Both the position numbers and the translations under genes were made by a program. A DNA stretch of 59,095 nt, from the NCBI GenBank assembly GCA_903837135.1, contig CAILTK010000112.1:1-59095 (forward strand), in the 5' to 3' direction. The notes under the pieces were generated by a model, which was not told the origin of the DNA, searched no databases, and saw only the letters and a program-made list of their open reading frames with translations. Origin of the DNA: an uncultured Caulobacterales bacterium (GTDB lineage: Bacteria; Pseudomonadota; Alphaproteobacteria; Caulobacterales; Caulobacteraceae). Shown here piece after piece: positions 32,620 through 42,146 of the stretch; the first letter of the stretch is position 1; each line of letters opens with the position of its first letter.

Positions 32620-33363
32620 GTGGCCGACGTTTTTGATGAGGTCGAAGAGCAGCTCCGCGCCGCCCGTTACACGGCGATTGTCCAGAAGGGCTGGCCGTAC
32701 GCCGTCGGCGGCCTGGTGCTGGTGCTGCTCGTCACGGTCGGCGTGTGGGGCTATGGCGAGCACAGCAAGGGCGAACAGGCCAAGGCTTCGCTGATCTACG
32801 ACCAGGGCCTGCAGTCGCTCACGACCGGCGATCTCGACGGCGCCGATGCGAAGTTCGCCGGCCTCGCCGCGTCCGCGCCCGCGGGCTATCGCACCCTGGC
32901 GCTGATGCAGCAGGCCAATGTGCGGGTGCAGAAGAACAAGCTCGACGAGGCGGCGCGCCTGCTCGACCAGGCGGCCAAGATCGCGCCCGACAACATCCTC
33001 GGCGACGCCGCCCGGCTGAAGGCCGCCCAGCTGCTGATGAACACCCATTCGCTGGCGGAGATCCAGGGCCGCCTGACGCCGCTGATCGACGACAAGCGCC
33101 CCTACCATCTGATGGCCCGCGAGGCGCGCGCCATGGCCCTGCTGCAGGCCGGCCGGCCGCAGGAGGCGCTCAGCGATCTCAGCGTGCTGTCGCTGGCCCA
33201 GGACGTCTCCCAGGAGACGCGCCAGCGCGCCGAAGCCGCGCGGATCCTGATCCAGTCCGGCTCCGCGGCGGCCCTGCCGGCGGCCGCCAAGGCGACGGCG
33301 GCGCCGATCCCGCCCGCCGCGCCCCCTTCACCCTTCTTGGCCAACGCCGGAGCCGCCCAATGA
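32620..33363 (+). CDS. YfgM-like TPR membrane protein (TPR_21)
   Basis: The start is a GTG at 32620 after GGAGAGTAAGAG. The 247-residue product has a cytoplasmic N-terminus (ADVFDEVEEQLRAARYTAIV), one membrane helix (WPYAVGGLVLVLLVTVGVWG) and a periplasmic TPR-like region (QGLQSLTTGDLDGADAKFAG, ALMQQANVRVQKNKLDEAAR). The tail is Ala/Pro-rich. Proteins of this type are encoded next to bamB in many proteobacteria; E. coli YfgM is a SecYEG-associated ancillary protein. The bamB start overlaps its stop by 4 bp, so the two are co-expressed. Confidence 0.85.
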   Translation: MADVFDEVEEQLRAARYTAIVQKGWPYAVGGLVLVLLVTVGVWGYGEHSKGEQAKASLIYDQGLQSLTTGDLDGADAKFAGLAASAPAGYRTLALMQQANVRVQKNKLDEAARLLDQAAKIAPDNILGDAARLKAAQLLMNTHSLAEIQGRLTPLIDDKRPYHLMAREARAMALLQAGRPQEALSDLSVLSLAQDVSQETRQRAEAARILIQSGSAAALPAAAKATAAPIPPAAPPSPFLANAGAAQ

Positions 33364-34742
33364 TCCGCCTTGGTCTGAACCGCCCCGCCACCGCCGCGGC
33401 GCGCGTGGCCCTGGTCGTGCTGGCGAGCGCCGGCCTCGCCGCCTGCGCGGGATTCAACGTTCCCAAGGTTCCGGGCTTCGGCCAGAAGCAGAAGCACGCC
33501 TCGGCGCGGGTGGCGCCCGGCCAGCGGATTCCGGTGCTCCCCTCCGACCAGAGCCTGACGCCGGCCGCGGCGCTCAAGGGCGTCGATTTCTCGCTGCCGC
33601 CGCCCCAGCGCCTGGCCGACTGGCCGGTCCCCGGCGGCAACCTCGAGCAGGCGGTCGATCACGTCGACGCCGGCGCGGACCTGCAGGTCGCCTGGCGCCA
33701 CAAGATCGGCGCCGGCCTCAGCAAGCTCACCCACATCATGGCCCCGCCCGTGGTCGGTGAAGGCCACATCTTCGCCCTCGACGGCAAGGCCCGGGTCACG
33801 GCGCTCGACGCGCTCACCGGTCACGAACTCTGGTCCACCGACCTGTCGGAAAAGAAGGGCATGGACCGCGAGGCCTTCGGCGGCGGCGTCGCCTATGGCG
33901 ACGGCATGATCTTCATGTCGTCCGGCTACCGGTTCGTGGCGGCGCTCGACGCCAAGACCGGACGCGTGATCTGGAAGATACCCACCTCCTCGCCGGTGCA
34001 CGGCGCGCCGACCGTCGCCGGCGGCAAGGTCTATGTGATCGACGTGGTCGACCAGCTGCAGGCGTATGACGCCAAGACCGGCGCCTCGGTCTGGTCCTAT
34101 CAGCCGCTCGAAGAGCCGGCCCGCATGCTGATCGCCTCGAGCCCGGCGGTGTCGGGCGAGGAAGTGGTGGCGCCGTTCGCCTCCGGCGAGCTGGTCGCCC
34201 TGTCGACCGCCAACGGCACCGACCTGTGGACCGACGTGTTGTCGCTGACCAACCGCAACAACGCCCTTTCCGAAATCCGCGACATCTCGGGTCGACCGGC
34301 GATCTATCGCGGCGCGGTCTACGCCGGCAGCCATTCGGGCGTGATGACGGCCGTGGACCTGCGCACCGGCGCCACCACCTGGTCGCTGCCGCTGGCGATG
34401 ATCTCCTCGCCCTGGCCGGCGGGCGACGTGGTCTTTGCGGTCGGCGCCGACGGCGACGTGGTGTGCGCGGCGCGCGACAGCGGCCAGATCTACTGGATCC
34501 GCCGGCTGAACGAACCACTGCGCAAGAAATTCCGCCAGACCTGGTCGGGGCCGATGCTGGCCTCCAACCGCCTTCTGCTGGTCTCCGACAAGGGCAATAT
34601 CCTGGCCCTCGACCCGCATACCGGCAAGGACCTGAAGACCGTGAAGCTCGGCCCCAAGGAAGGCGCCTTCCTGGCGCCGATCGCCTCGGGCGGCCTGCTC
34701 TACATCCTTGCCGACGACGGCGAGCTGATCGCATTGAGGTAA
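33360..34742 (+). CDS. bamB: Outer-membrane assembly lipoprotein BamB
   Basis: The ATG at 33360 overlaps the TPR gene stop. The 460-residue product starts with a lipoprotein signal ending in [11 protein letters not shown], whose lipobox Cys is near residue 25. PQQ-type beta-propeller blades follow ([60 protein letters not shown] and others). BamB is the propeller subunit of the BAM complex that inserts beta-barrel proteins into the outer membrane. The order TPR-bamB-der is the widely conserved one in proteobacteria and supports the call. Confidence 0.93.
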   Translation: MIRLGLNRPATAAARVALVVLASAGLAACAGFNVPKVPGFGQKQKHASARVAPGQRIPVLPSDQSLTPAAALKGVDFSLPPPQRLADWPVPGGNLEQAVDHVDAGADLQVAWRHKIGAGLSKLTHIMAPPVVGEGHIFALDGKARVTALDALTGHELWSTDLSEKKGMDREAFGGGVAYGDGMIFMSSGYRFVAALDAKTGRVIWKIPTSSPVHGAPTVAGGKVYVIDVVDQLQAYDAKTGASVWSYQPLEEPARMLIASSPAVSGEEVVAPFASGELVALSTANGTDLWTDVLSLTNRNNALSEIRDISGRPAIYRGAVYAGSHSGVMTAVDLRTGATTWSLPLAMISSPWPAGDVVFAVGADGDVVCAARDSGQIYWIRRLNEPLRKKFRQTWSGPMLASNRLLLVSDKGNILALDPHTGKDLKTVKLGPKEGAFLAPIASGGLLYILADDGELIALR

Positions 34743-34752
34743 GGGAAGCCAG

Positions 34753-36441
34753 ATGGCGCTGAAACTCGCCATCGTCGGGCGCCCCAACGTCGGCAAATCG
34801 ACGCTGTTCAACCGGCTGGTCGGGCGCAAGCTCGCCATCGTCAATGATCAGCCCGGGGTGACGCGCGACCGGCGCATGGCCGCCGGCCGGCTCGGCGATC
34901 TCGACCTCGAGCTGATCGACACCGCCGGGTTCGAGGATGTCGACGACGAGAGTCTGGAGTCGCGCATGCGCACCCAGACCGAGCGGGCGATCGACGAGGC
35001 CGACATCGCCCTGTTCGTGATCGACGCCCGCGAGGGCGTGACCCCGCTCGACCGCATCTTCGCCGAGCTGATCCGGCGCCGGAACAAGCCGGTGGTGCTG
35101 GCCGCCAACAAGGCCGAGGGCCGGGCCGGCGACCTCGGCGGCGGCGAAGCCTTCGCCCTCGGCCTCGGCGAGCCGGTGCTGATCTCCGCCGAGCATGGCG
35201 AGGGGATGAGCGACCTGTTCCACGCCATCCTCGCCGCCGGACCGCCGGAGGAGGAGGCCGAGCCCGAGGATGAGGCCGACAAGCCGATCCGCATCGCCAT
35301 CGTCGGCCGCCCCAACGCCGGCAAGTCGACCCTGGTCAACCGGCTGATCGGCGAGGAGCGGCTGCTTACCGGGCCCGAGGCCGGCATCACCCGCGATTCC
35401 ATCTCGGTCGACTGGGACTGGGAAGGCCAGCCGATCCGGCTGGTGGACACCGCGGGCCTGCGCAAGAAGGCGCGGGTGCAGGAGACGCTGGAGAAGCTGT
35501 CCACCGCCGACACCATCCGCGCCATCACCTTCGCCGAGGTGGTGATCCTGGTGATGGACGCCGAGAACGCCTTCGAGACCCAGGACCTGCAGATCGCCGA
35601 CCTGGTCGAGCGCGAAGGGCGGGCGCTGATCTACTGCCTGGCCAAGTGGGACCTCGTGCCCGAGCCGCAGGCCCGCCTGGCCGAGCTGCGCGAGACCGCC
35701 GAACGGATGTTGCCCCAGCTGCGCGGCGCCCCGCTGGTGGCCCTGTCGGCGGAGACCGGGCGCGGCCTCGACCGGCTGATGCCGGCGGTGATCTCCGCCT
35801 ACAAGACCTGGTCGGTGAAGGTGAAGACCCGCGACCTCAACGACTGGCTGGCGATGGCCACCCAGCGCCATCCGCCGCCGGCGGTGAACGGCAAGCGGAT
35901 CAAGCCCAAGTACATGGCCCAGCTGAAGGGGCGACCGCCGACCTTCGTCCTGTTCGCCAGCCGGGCCGAGCACCTGCCCGAGCAGTACCGGCGCTATCTG
36001 ATCAACGCCCTGCGCGAAAGCTTCGACCTGCCCGGCACGCCGATCCGCATCACCATCAAGTCCGGCAAGAACCCGTACGCCGAGGAGAGCGGCGGCCAGC
36101 GAAAGGTCGCAGGGCCGGTCTATCCGGTGCGCAAGCCCTCCGCCGTCCGCAAGGCGGAGGAAAAGGCCGAGGAGAAGGCCGCGGCCTCCAAGTCGCCCGG
36201 CCAGCGCGCGGCGGCCCGGACGGCGGAGTCCAAGGTCGGGGAGGCCAAACCGGCGGCGGCAAAGCGTCCCGCGAAGAAGGCGACCGCCGGCTCGAAACTG
36301 CCCGGCAAGCGCACGCCGGGCGCCGCCCCGGTCAAGCCGGTCAAGCCCAAGGCCCTGTCCTTCGCCCAGCGCCGCTCGCAGCGCACCCCCACCACCCACA
36401 AGCTCCGCAAGGAAGCGCCGCGGCGACCACCGAAGCGGTAG
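34753..36441 (+). CDS. der: Ribosome-assembly GTPase Der (EngA) with extended basic tail
   Basis: The 562-residue product carries two GTPase domains. The first has GRPNVGKST (9-17), [10 protein letters not shown] and NKAEG; the second has [26 protein letters not shown] and a KWD motif. A KH-like domain ([20 protein letters not shown] and beyond) follows. Der acts in 50S subunit maturation. E. coli Der is about 490 residues; here the last 100 or so are Lys/Ala/Pro-rich low-complexity sequence ([20 protein letters not shown] and more). Such basic tails may add rRNA affinity. The ribosome binding site (AAGGGAAG) is clear, and the gene follows bamB by 10 bp. Confidence 0.95.
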   Translation: MALKLAIVGRPNVGKSTLFNRLVGRKLAIVNDQPGVTRDRRMAAGRLGDLDLELIDTAGFEDVDDESLESRMRTQTERAIDEADIALFVIDAREGVTPLDRIFAELIRRRNKPVVLAANKAEGRAGDLGGGEAFALGLGEPVLISAEHGEGMSDLFHAILAAGPPEEEAEPEDEADKPIRIAIVGRPNAGKSTLVNRLIGEERLLTGPEAGITRDSISVDWDWEGQPIRLVDTAGLRKKARVQETLEKLSTADTIRAITFAEVVILVMDAENAFETQDLQIADLVEREGRALIYCLAKWDLVPEPQARLAELRETAERMLPQLRGAPLVALSAETGRGLDRLMPAVISAYKTWSVKVKTRDLNDWLAMATQRHPPPAVNGKRIKPKYMAQLKGRPPTFVLFASRAEHLPEQYRRYLINALRESFDLPGTPIRITIKSGKNPYAEESGGQRKVAGPVYPVRKPSAVRKAEEKAEEKAAASKSPGQRAAARTAESKVGEAKPAAAKRPAKKATAGSKLPGKRTPGAAPVKPVKPKALSFAQRRSQRTPTTHKLRKEAPRRPPKR

Positions 36442-36479
36442 GATTGAAAGGTGTGGGTCGAAACGGCAAAATTCCGCGG

Positions 36480-37220
36480 ATGATCGGGAATTCGCTGGGA
36501 GATCGGTTCGTGCGCCACACGCTGCGGGTGACTTCGTACCTCGCGCTTGCCGGAGCCGTGTTGCTGGTCTGCGCCGGCCACGCAGACGCCGTCGGTATCG
36601 ACTGCAAGAAGGCGGGGAGCGGCGCCGAACATCTGATCTGCAACGATCCGGATCTCAATTCCCTCGATTCACAGCTCGATGAGGCTTACCACGGGGCGCT
36701 TGATCGCTCCGCGCACCCTCAGCAGGTCAAGGAGAAGCAGTCGGCGTGGTTGAAGCTGCGCGATACCTGCACGGACGCCAAGTGTATGTCGGCCACGTAT
36801 CAGCGGCAGATCAAGCTGTTGATGGCGGTTTCCGACGAGCCGGCTATCTGCTCCGGATCGACCACGCCCGAAATCGAGGGCTGCGCCGCCGAACACGCCC
36901 GCCGCGCCGACCGGGAGCTTGCCCGCTACGTCGCCGCGGCACGTAAACGCCTGATCGACGAAGGGAAGGACGAGACCACCGGGGGGCCGGCCAAGATGGC
37001 TCTGGTCGACTTCGACGCGTCCCAGGCCGCCTGGGCCGCTTACCGAAAAGCCGAATGCAACGCTGTATACGACTGGTGGAGCGAGGGGACCATCCGCGGG
37101 ACCATGGCGCAGGAATGTCTGCGGTCGGTGACCAAGTCCCGAACCACGGACGTGTGGTCGACCTGGCTGGGTTTCATGGATAGCACCCTCCCGCTCCTGC
37201 CGAAGCCCGGCAGGAACTGA
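36480..37220 (+). CDS. Secreted LprI/DUF1311-like protein
   Basis: The ATG at 36480 gives a 246-residue product with an N-terminal hydrophobic export signal (LRVTSYLALAGAVLLVCAGH). Two lysozyme-inhibitor-LprI-type segments follow: IDCKKAGSGAEHLICNDPDL with SLDSQLDEAYHGALDR, and a diverged second half ending FDASQAAWAAYRKAECNAVY. The paired Cys residues and the L-D-x-x-L-x-x-x-Y pattern are typical of DUF1311. In mycobacteria LprI inhibits lysozyme; most bacterial homologues are uncharacterised envelope proteins. The upstream in-frame extension is a shadow inside der. Confidence 0.82.
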   Translation: MIGNSLGDRFVRHTLRVTSYLALAGAVLLVCAGHADAVGIDCKKAGSGAEHLICNDPDLNSLDSQLDEAYHGALDRSAHPQQVKEKQSAWLKLRDTCTDAKCMSATYQRQIKLLMAVSDEPAICSGSTTPEIEGCAAEHARRADRELARYVAAARKRLIDEGKDETTGGPAKMALVDFDASQAAWAAYRKAECNAVYDWWSEGTIRGTMAQECLRSVTKSRTTDVWSTWLGFMDSTLPLLPKPGRN

Positions 37221-37236
37221 AGCCGGCGGGGCGCGG

Positions 37237-37959
37237 TTAAGAGGACGCTCCGAACCGGAAATAGGCCGGCGGCTCGCGGTCGCCGCGGACCAGGTCGATC
37301 AAGTCCGGGACCAAGGCTTCGGGCGCGGGCAGGGTGGACGCGTCCTCGCCGGGAAAGGCGGCGGCGCGCATGCGGGTGCGCATGGGGCCGGGGCTCAGCA
37401 GGACGGTGCGCACGCTGGTGTGGGCCAGCTCGTCGGCCCAGGCGGACACCAGATTGTCGAGGCCGGCCTTGGAGGCGCCGTAGGCGCTGAAGAAGGGGCG
37501 AGGCTCCCTGGCCACGCCGGTGGTGAGGAAGACCGCCCGGCCGGCGTCGCTCTTGCGCAGCAGGGGCTCCAGCGCGCGGATCAGGCGGAAGTTGGCGGTG
37601 AGGTTGACCGCCACCGCCCGCTCGAAGGTGCGCGGCTCCAGGTGCGCGGTCGGCGTCAGCTGGCCGAGGTCGCCGGCGGCGGACACCAGGATGTCGAGCC
37701 GGCCCCAGCGGACGAAGATCTGTCCGCCGAGCTGGTCGACGCCGTCGCCGTTGCGGATGTCGAGCGGAACCAGGGTGGCGTGCGCGCCGGTGGCGGCGAA
37801 GATCTCGTCGTCGAGGGCCTCGAGCCCGCCCTGGGTGCGGGCGGTGGCGATCACGTGCGCGCCCGCTTCGGCCAGGCCCAGCGCCGCCGCCCGGCCGATG
37901 CCGCGGCTGGCGCCGGTGACCAGGGCGATGCGGTCGGCGAGGGGTCTGTCGTTGTTCAT
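37237..37959 (-). CDS. SDR-family oxidoreductase
   Basis: The 240-residue product is a classical SDR: IALVTGASRGIGRAAALGLA at the cofactor site, VSAAGDLG in the NNAG position, the serine segment AVFLTTGVAR (the catalytic Ser appears replaced by Thr) and YGASKAG. The C-terminus (YFRFGASS) is short. Members next to purF in related bacteria are usually annotated as SDR-family or FabG-like proteins of unknown substrate. It is the last gene of the leftward cvpA-purF-SDR group, 86 bp downstream of purF. Confidence 0.88.
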   Translation of the reverse strand: MNNDRPLADRIALVTGASRGIGRAAALGLAEAGAHVIATARTQGGLEALDDEIFAATGAHATLVPLDIRNGDGVDQLGGQIFVRWGRLDILVSAAGDLGQLTPTAHLEPRTFERAVAVNLTANFRLIRALEPLLRKSDAGRAVFLTTGVAREPRPFFSAYGASKAGLDNLVSAWADELAHTSVRTVLLSPGPMRTRMRAAAFPGEDASTLPAPEALVPDLIDLVRGDREPPAYFRFGASS

Positions 37960-38045
37960 GGCGGTTGATTAGCGGCCACGGCGGCGCTTGTCGCTAGTCT
38001 ACCGAGCCGAAATCCTTGGCCTTCGGAACTCGTGACGCGGGGCCG

Positions 38046-39521
38046 TCAGGCGCTCAGCAGCGACAGCTGCACGTCGATCGGGGAATTGCGGCCCTCGGCG
38101 ATTTCGCGGTCGAGCAGGCGGGTGGGGTAGTCGCCGGTGAAATAATGGTCGGTGAACTGCGGGTGCACCGGATCGCGCGGGCCGGCCTCCATCGCCCAAT
38201 AGAGCCCTTCGACCGACAGGAAGCCGAGGCTGTCGACCTCGAGCAGCTGCTCCATCTCCTTCAGGGTCTTGGTGGCGGCCATCAGCTTGTCGCGGTCGGG
38301 CATGTCGATGCCGTAGAAGTCCGGCCATTTGATCGGCGGCGAGGCCGAGCGCAGGTGCACCTCCTTGGCCCCCGCGTCGCGCACCATGCGCACGATCTGC
38401 ACCGAGGTGGTCCCCCGCACGATGCTGTCGTCGATCAGGATCACCCGCTTGCCGTCGAGCACGGCCCGGTTGGGGCTGTGCTTGCGCCGCACGCCGAGCT
38501 CGCGGATCCCCTGGGTCGGCTGGATGAAGGTGCGGCCCACATAATGGCCGCGGATGATGCCGAGCTCGTAGGGCAGGCCCGAGGCCTGGGCGTAGCCGAT
38601 GGCGGCCGGCACGCCGGAGTCCGGCACCGGGACCACCACGTCCGCCTCCGCGGCGGTCTCCGCGGCCAGGCGCGCGCCCATCCGCTTGCGGACATCGTAG
38701 ACCGAGCGGCCGTTCACCACCGAATCCGGTCGCGCGAAATAGACGTATTCGAACAGGCAGGGTCGGGCCCGCAAGGCCGGGAAGGGCCGGAGCGACTCCA
38801 CCCCGTCCTCGGAGATCACCACCACCTCGCCGTGCTCGATGTCGCGCACGAACCGGGCGCCGATCATGTCGAGGGCGCAGGTCTCGGAGGCCAGCACGTG
38901 GCGGCCGTCCAGCACCCCCAGCACCAGCGGGCGGATGCCGAGGGGATCGCGCGCGCCGATCAGCTTCTTGTTGGTCAGGGCCACCAGGGCGTAGCCGCCC
39001 TCGATCTGCGCCAGGGCGTCGATGAACCGGTCGATCATCCGCGCCTTCCGCGAGCGGGCCACCAGATGCAGGATCACCTCGCTGTCGGAGGTCGACTGGA
39101 AGATCGCGCCGTCGGCCACCAGCTGGTGGCGCAGGGTGAGGAAGGTGGTCAGATTGCCGTTGTGGGCGATGGCGATGCCGCCCGACTCCAGGTCGGCGAA
39201 CATCGGCTGCACATTGCGCAGCACGCTGGCCCCGGCGGTGGCGTAGCGCGTGTGGCCGATGGCGCCCCGGCCCGGCAGCCGCTGGGTCAGGTCGGGCTGG
39301 TCGAAGGCCTCGCCCACGTGGCCCATGTGCCGCTCGGTGTGGAAGCGCCGTCCGTCGAAGGCGGCGATGCCGCAGGCCTCCTGGCCGCGATGCTGCAGGG
39401 CGTGCAGGCCGAGGGCGGTGATCGCCGCCGCCGCCGGCAGGTCCCACACCCCGAACACCCCGCACTCGAGACGCAGGGCGTCGTCATCCTCGTGGCGGGG
39501 CGAAAGGTCCATGTCGCTCAT
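38046..39521 (-). CDS. purF: Amidophosphoribosyltransferase (PurF)
   Basis: The start at 39521 (MSDMDLSPRHEDDDALRLEC) follows GGTGGAG. The 491-residue enzyme makes phosphoribosylamine from PRPP and glutamine, the first step of purine synthesis. The nucleophile is Cys20 in LECGVFGVWD, probably exposed by removal of the propeptide. GHTRYATAG and IAHNGNLTT belong to the glutamine site, and VILIDDSIVRGTTS is the PRPP-binding loop. SPPIKWPDFYGID is also typical. It overlaps cvpA by 4 bp (ATGA); cvpA-purF linkage is found in many proteobacteria. Confidence 0.96.
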   Translation of the reverse strand: MSDMDLSPRHEDDDALRLECGVFGVWDLPAAAAITALGLHALQHRGQEACGIAAFDGRRFHTERHMGHVGEAFDQPDLTQRLPGRGAIGHTRYATAGASVLRNVQPMFADLESGGIAIAHNGNLTTFLTLRHQLVADGAIFQSTSDSEVILHLVARSRKARMIDRFIDALAQIEGGYALVALTNKKLIGARDPLGIRPLVLGVLDGRHVLASETCALDMIGARFVRDIEHGEVVVISEDGVESLRPFPALRARPCLFEYVYFARPDSVVNGRSVYDVRKRMGARLAAETAAEADVVVPVPDSGVPAAIGYAQASGLPYELGIIRGHYVGRTFIQPTQGIRELGVRRKHSPNRAVLDGKRVILIDDSIVRGTTSVQIVRMVRDAGAKEVHLRSASPPIKWPDFYGIDMPDRDKLMAATKTLKEMEQLLEVDSLGFLSVEGLYWAMEAGPRDPVHPQFTDHYFTGDYPTRLLDREIAEGRNSPIDVQLSLLSA

Positions 39522-40195
39522 CGCGTGCGCTCCACCAGACTGTCGAGCTGGTCCCGGCTGCGTTGGTCGTAGCCCCGACCCCGATGGCGGCGGGGCGATT
39601 GAGGCGGGGCCGGCGGCGCCGAAGCGGCGCCGGTTTTGTTCGTCTCCGTCGTATCTGGGCTGTCGTCGCCGTTCAACAAGGCGCCAGAGTGACCAAACGC
39701 CCTGAGACCTGTTGGCGCAATCTTGGCGATGAGCCGGCCGGAGCTGCTCGCCAGGGGATAAAAGAAGGCGGAGGTGATCCATTCCGGCTTCAACGGGCCC
39801 GGCGTGACGCGCTCGAACACCAGGGCGAACAGGCCGAGCAGGATCAGCGCCCGGACCGCGCCCATGGCCAGGCCCGCCACCCGGTTGACCCCGCCGAGCA
39901 GGGCCTGCTGGTGCAGCTGGGCGGTGATCCAACGGGCGACGAAGGTGAGGCCGAAATAGACGACGGCGAAGCCGACGATCAACGCCGCCGCCACCGCCAC
40001 CCAGTGCGGATGAAAGGCGCCCGCCGCCAGGTGCGCGGTGACCGGCAGGACGGCCAGGGCGATGATCGCCGACAGGGCGAAGGCGAACAGGCCGACCAGT
40101 TCGCGCACGGCGCCGCGCTGATAGCCCATCAGGGCGGACACGGCGATCAGCGCCCCTGCGATCAGATCGAACAGGCTCAAACCGATGGGTCCCAC
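39518..40195 (-). CDS. cvpA: CvpA family membrane protein
   Basis: The 225-residue product has four predicted membrane helices (IAGALIAVSALMGYQRGAVR, ELVGLFAFALSAIIALAVLP and two more) with the CvpA patterns GYQRGAVRELVGL and NRVAGLAMGAVRALILLGLF. The C-terminal 50 residues are Pro/Arg-rich and cytoplasmic (PPAPPQSPRRHRGRGYDQRS). CvpA was first linked to colicin V production and later to envelope integrity; its molecular role is unsettled. The stop overlaps the purF start, consistent with the classical cvpA-purF operon. Confidence 0.93.
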   Translation of the reverse strand: MGPIGLSLFDLIAGALIAVSALMGYQRGAVRELVGLFAFALSAIIALAVLPVTAHLAAGAFHPHWVAVAAALIVGFAVVYFGLTFVARWITAQLHQQALLGGVNRVAGLAMGAVRALILLGLFALVFERVTPGPLKPEWITSAFFYPLASSSGRLIAKIAPTGLRAFGHSGALLNGDDSPDTTETNKTGAASAPPAPPQSPRRHRGRGYDQRSRDQLDSLVERTR

Positions 40196-40392
40196 AGCGA
40201 TCCGCGGCGACGGACCGTCCGGCGCTTCCTAGGCTGCTTCGGGGCGGGGCGGCAACGGGGAGAAGGTCAGGTCGGAAAGAGGAATGCGCAATCGGTCGTT
40301 GCTGCAAGCCGCGGCTCGCCACCGCTCGTCTCGAACCGCACAGGCCGCTTAGGCAGATGACGCCAAGCCTCGTTATGTGTGCCCTTATTCCG

Positions 40393-40418
40393 CTCATCCC
40401 GGCATTCGCCGGGATGAG
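40393..40418. repeat. Perfect palindrome, terminator-like or dispersed intergenic element
   Basis: CTCATCCCGGC-attc-GCCGGGATGAG is an 11-bp perfect inverted repeat with a 4-base loop between the antitoxin-like ORF and cvpA. No T-run follows on either strand, so it is more likely an interspersed palindrome than an intrinsic terminator. Confidence 0.55.
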
Positions 40419-40433
40419 TATAGGTGGGGTCGA

Positions 40434-40619
40434 TCAGTGTTTGCGATCCCAGGATACCTTATCGGATGCAACCAACCTTTGATACTTGCGCGCGACCCGG
40501 TCAAAGGCATCTTGAGCAGGTTGGGTCCGGCCGGCTTTCACGTCGGCTAGACCGCGCGCGATCGAGGCGTCCAACGCCGCAAGTTCCGCCTCATGCTCCC
40601 GAGTCGAGGACCGGCGCAT
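40434..40619 (-). CDS. Orphan antitoxin-like small protein (ParD/CopG-associated type)
   Basis: The 61-residue product begins MRRSSTREHEAELAALDASI and continues ARGLADVKAGRTQPAQDAFD. The last part, an R/G-L-x-D-x-x-A-G-R-T-x-P-A-x-x-x-F-D-x-x-x-x-K-Y pattern, is typical of small antitoxins encoded with ParE/RelE-type toxins. No toxin ORF is found downstream (only about 240 bp to cvpA) or upstream (radA is 30 bp away), so it appears to be an orphan. There is no strong ribosome binding site. The family call is from pattern memory. Confidence 0.6.
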   Translation of the reverse strand: MRRSSTREHEAELAALDASIARGLADVKAGRTQPAQDAFDRVARKYQRLVASDKVSWDRKH

Positions 40620-40648
40620 CAAACGCGACCCGCTTTTGAAGCGTCGCC

Positions 40649-42025
40649 TCACCCCGCCGCGAAATCCCCGTCCTTGATCCGCTGCAGGGCGTCGGCCAGC
40701 CGGCCCACGCCGAACACCGGAAAGCCCAGCCCCGCCGCCGCGGTCGGGGCCAGGGCGCGGCCGAAGCCGAGCTTGGCGGCTTCGCGCAGGCGTCCCTCCA
40801 TCCGGCCCACCGGGCGCACGTCGCCCGCGAGGGAGATCTCGCCAAACACCACGCAGTCCTGCGGCAGGGCCTCGCCCACCACCGAGGAGATCAGGGCCGC
40901 GGCGGCGGCGAGATCGGCGGCCGGTTCGGTGATGCGCAGACCGCCGGCCACGTTGAGGTAGATGTCGCGGTCGCCGAACCCCAGGCCGCAGCGCGCCTCG
41001 AGCACGGCCAGCACCATGGCCAGCCGCCCGCCGTCCCAGCCCACCACCGCGCGGCGCGGGGTGCCGTAGGCGGAGGGCGCCACCAGGGCCTGGACCTCGA
41101 CCAGGACCGGGCGCGAGCCCTCGATGCCGGCGAACACCGCCGCGCCCGCCGCCCGCTCGCCGCCTTCGTTGAGAAACAGCGCCGAGGGGTTCTTCACCTC
41201 GCGCAGGCCCACCTCGCCCATTTCGAACACGCCGATCTCGTCGGTGGCGCCGAAGCGGTTCTTGGCGGCGCGCAGGATGCGGAACGGATAGCCGCGCTCG
41301 CCCTCGAACGACAGCACCGCGTCGACCATGTGCTCGACCACCCGCGGGCCGGCGATCTGGCCGTCCTTGGTGACGTGCCCCACCAGCACCACGGCGACGC
41401 CGCGCTTCTTGGCGAAGCGCACCAGCTCGCCCGCCGCCGCCCGCACCTGGGTCACCGAGCCCGGGCCGGCCTCGAGCTGGTCGCTCCACATGGTCTGGAT
41501 CGAGTCGATGATGACGAGGTCGAAGCGGTCGCGCTTCAGCCCCTCCATGATCTCGCGTAATCCGGTCTCCGCCGCCAGTTTCACCGGGGCGTGGCCGAGG
41601 CCCATGCGCTGGGCGCGGGCGCGGATCTGCTCCACCGCCTCCTCGCCCGAGACGTAGGCGCAGTTCAGCCCGCGCAGGGAGGCCGCGGCGACCACCTGCA
41701 GCAGCAGGGTCGACTTGCCGACCCCGGGATCGCCGCCGACCAGGATGGCCGAGGCGGGCACCACGCCGCCGCCGCACACCCGGTCGAACTCGTCGATGCC
41801 GGTGACGAGCCGGGGCGGGGTCGGCGTGTCGACGTCGAGGGTTTCGAACACCAGCCCCGCGCGCGCCTTGGCGCTCTTCGACGGGGTCAGCGCGCCCGGC
41901 GGCCGCGGACCCGACACCTCCTCGACCAGGGTGTTCCACGACAGGCAGGCCGCGCACTGTCCGGCCCAGCGCGACTGGACCGCGCCGCAGGACTGGCAGG
42001 TGTAGAGGGCGCCGTCGCGGGCCAT
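40649..42025 (-). CDS. radA: DNA repair protein RadA
   Basis: The start at 42025 (MARDGALYTCQSCGAVQSRW) follows GGGAGCG; the frame is open further upstream. The 458-residue protein has the C4 zinc finger (CQSCGAVQSRWAGQCAAC), the RecA-like core with Walker A GGDPGVGKST, the diagnostic RadA motif KNRFG (in RAAKNRFGATDE), and a C-terminal Lon-protease-like domain (DIYLNVAGGLRITEPAADLA). RadA is a branch-migration helicase in homologous recombination. It precedes the cvpA-purF group on the same strand, as in other Caulobacterales. Confidence 0.96.
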   Translation of the reverse strand: MARDGALYTCQSCGAVQSRWAGQCAACLSWNTLVEEVSGPRPPGALTPSKSAKARAGLVFETLDVDTPTPPRLVTGIDEFDRVCGGGVVPASAILVGGDPGVGKSTLLLQVVAAASLRGLNCAYVSGEEAVEQIRARAQRMGLGHAPVKLAAETGLREIMEGLKRDRFDLVIIDSIQTMWSDQLEAGPGSVTQVRAAAGELVRFAKKRGVAVVLVGHVTKDGQIAGPRVVEHMVDAVLSFEGERGYPFRILRAAKNRFGATDEIGVFEMGEVGLREVKNPSALFLNEGGERAAGAAVFAGIEGSRPVLVEVQALVAPSAYGTPRRAVVGWDGGRLAMVLAVLEARCGLGFGDRDIYLNVAGGLRITEPAADLAAAAALISSVVGEALPQDCVVFGEISLAGDVRPVGRMEGRLREAAKLGFGRALAPTAAAGLGFPVFGVGRLADALQRIKDGDFAAG

Positions 42026-42146
42026 GGGAATCGCTCCCGTACAGATGTTCCGCTTTTGTACCCCACATCGGCCCCCTTCCCAAGCCCGGGCTTCAACCTT
42101 CGCCGTTTTCGTGCGTTGCTCCGCTGGGACTGAGGAGACTGAATAG

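Noticed and set aside
33102-36399. Very long leftward ORFs (580 and 828 codons) opposite bamB and der
   Set aside because: High-GC antisense shadows with His/Gly/Arg-rich composition; bamB and der are unmistakable on the plus strand.
38016-39572. 518-codon rightward ORF opposite purF
   Set aside because: purF motifs (LECGVFG, PRPP loop) are on the minus strand; this frame is an antisense shadow.
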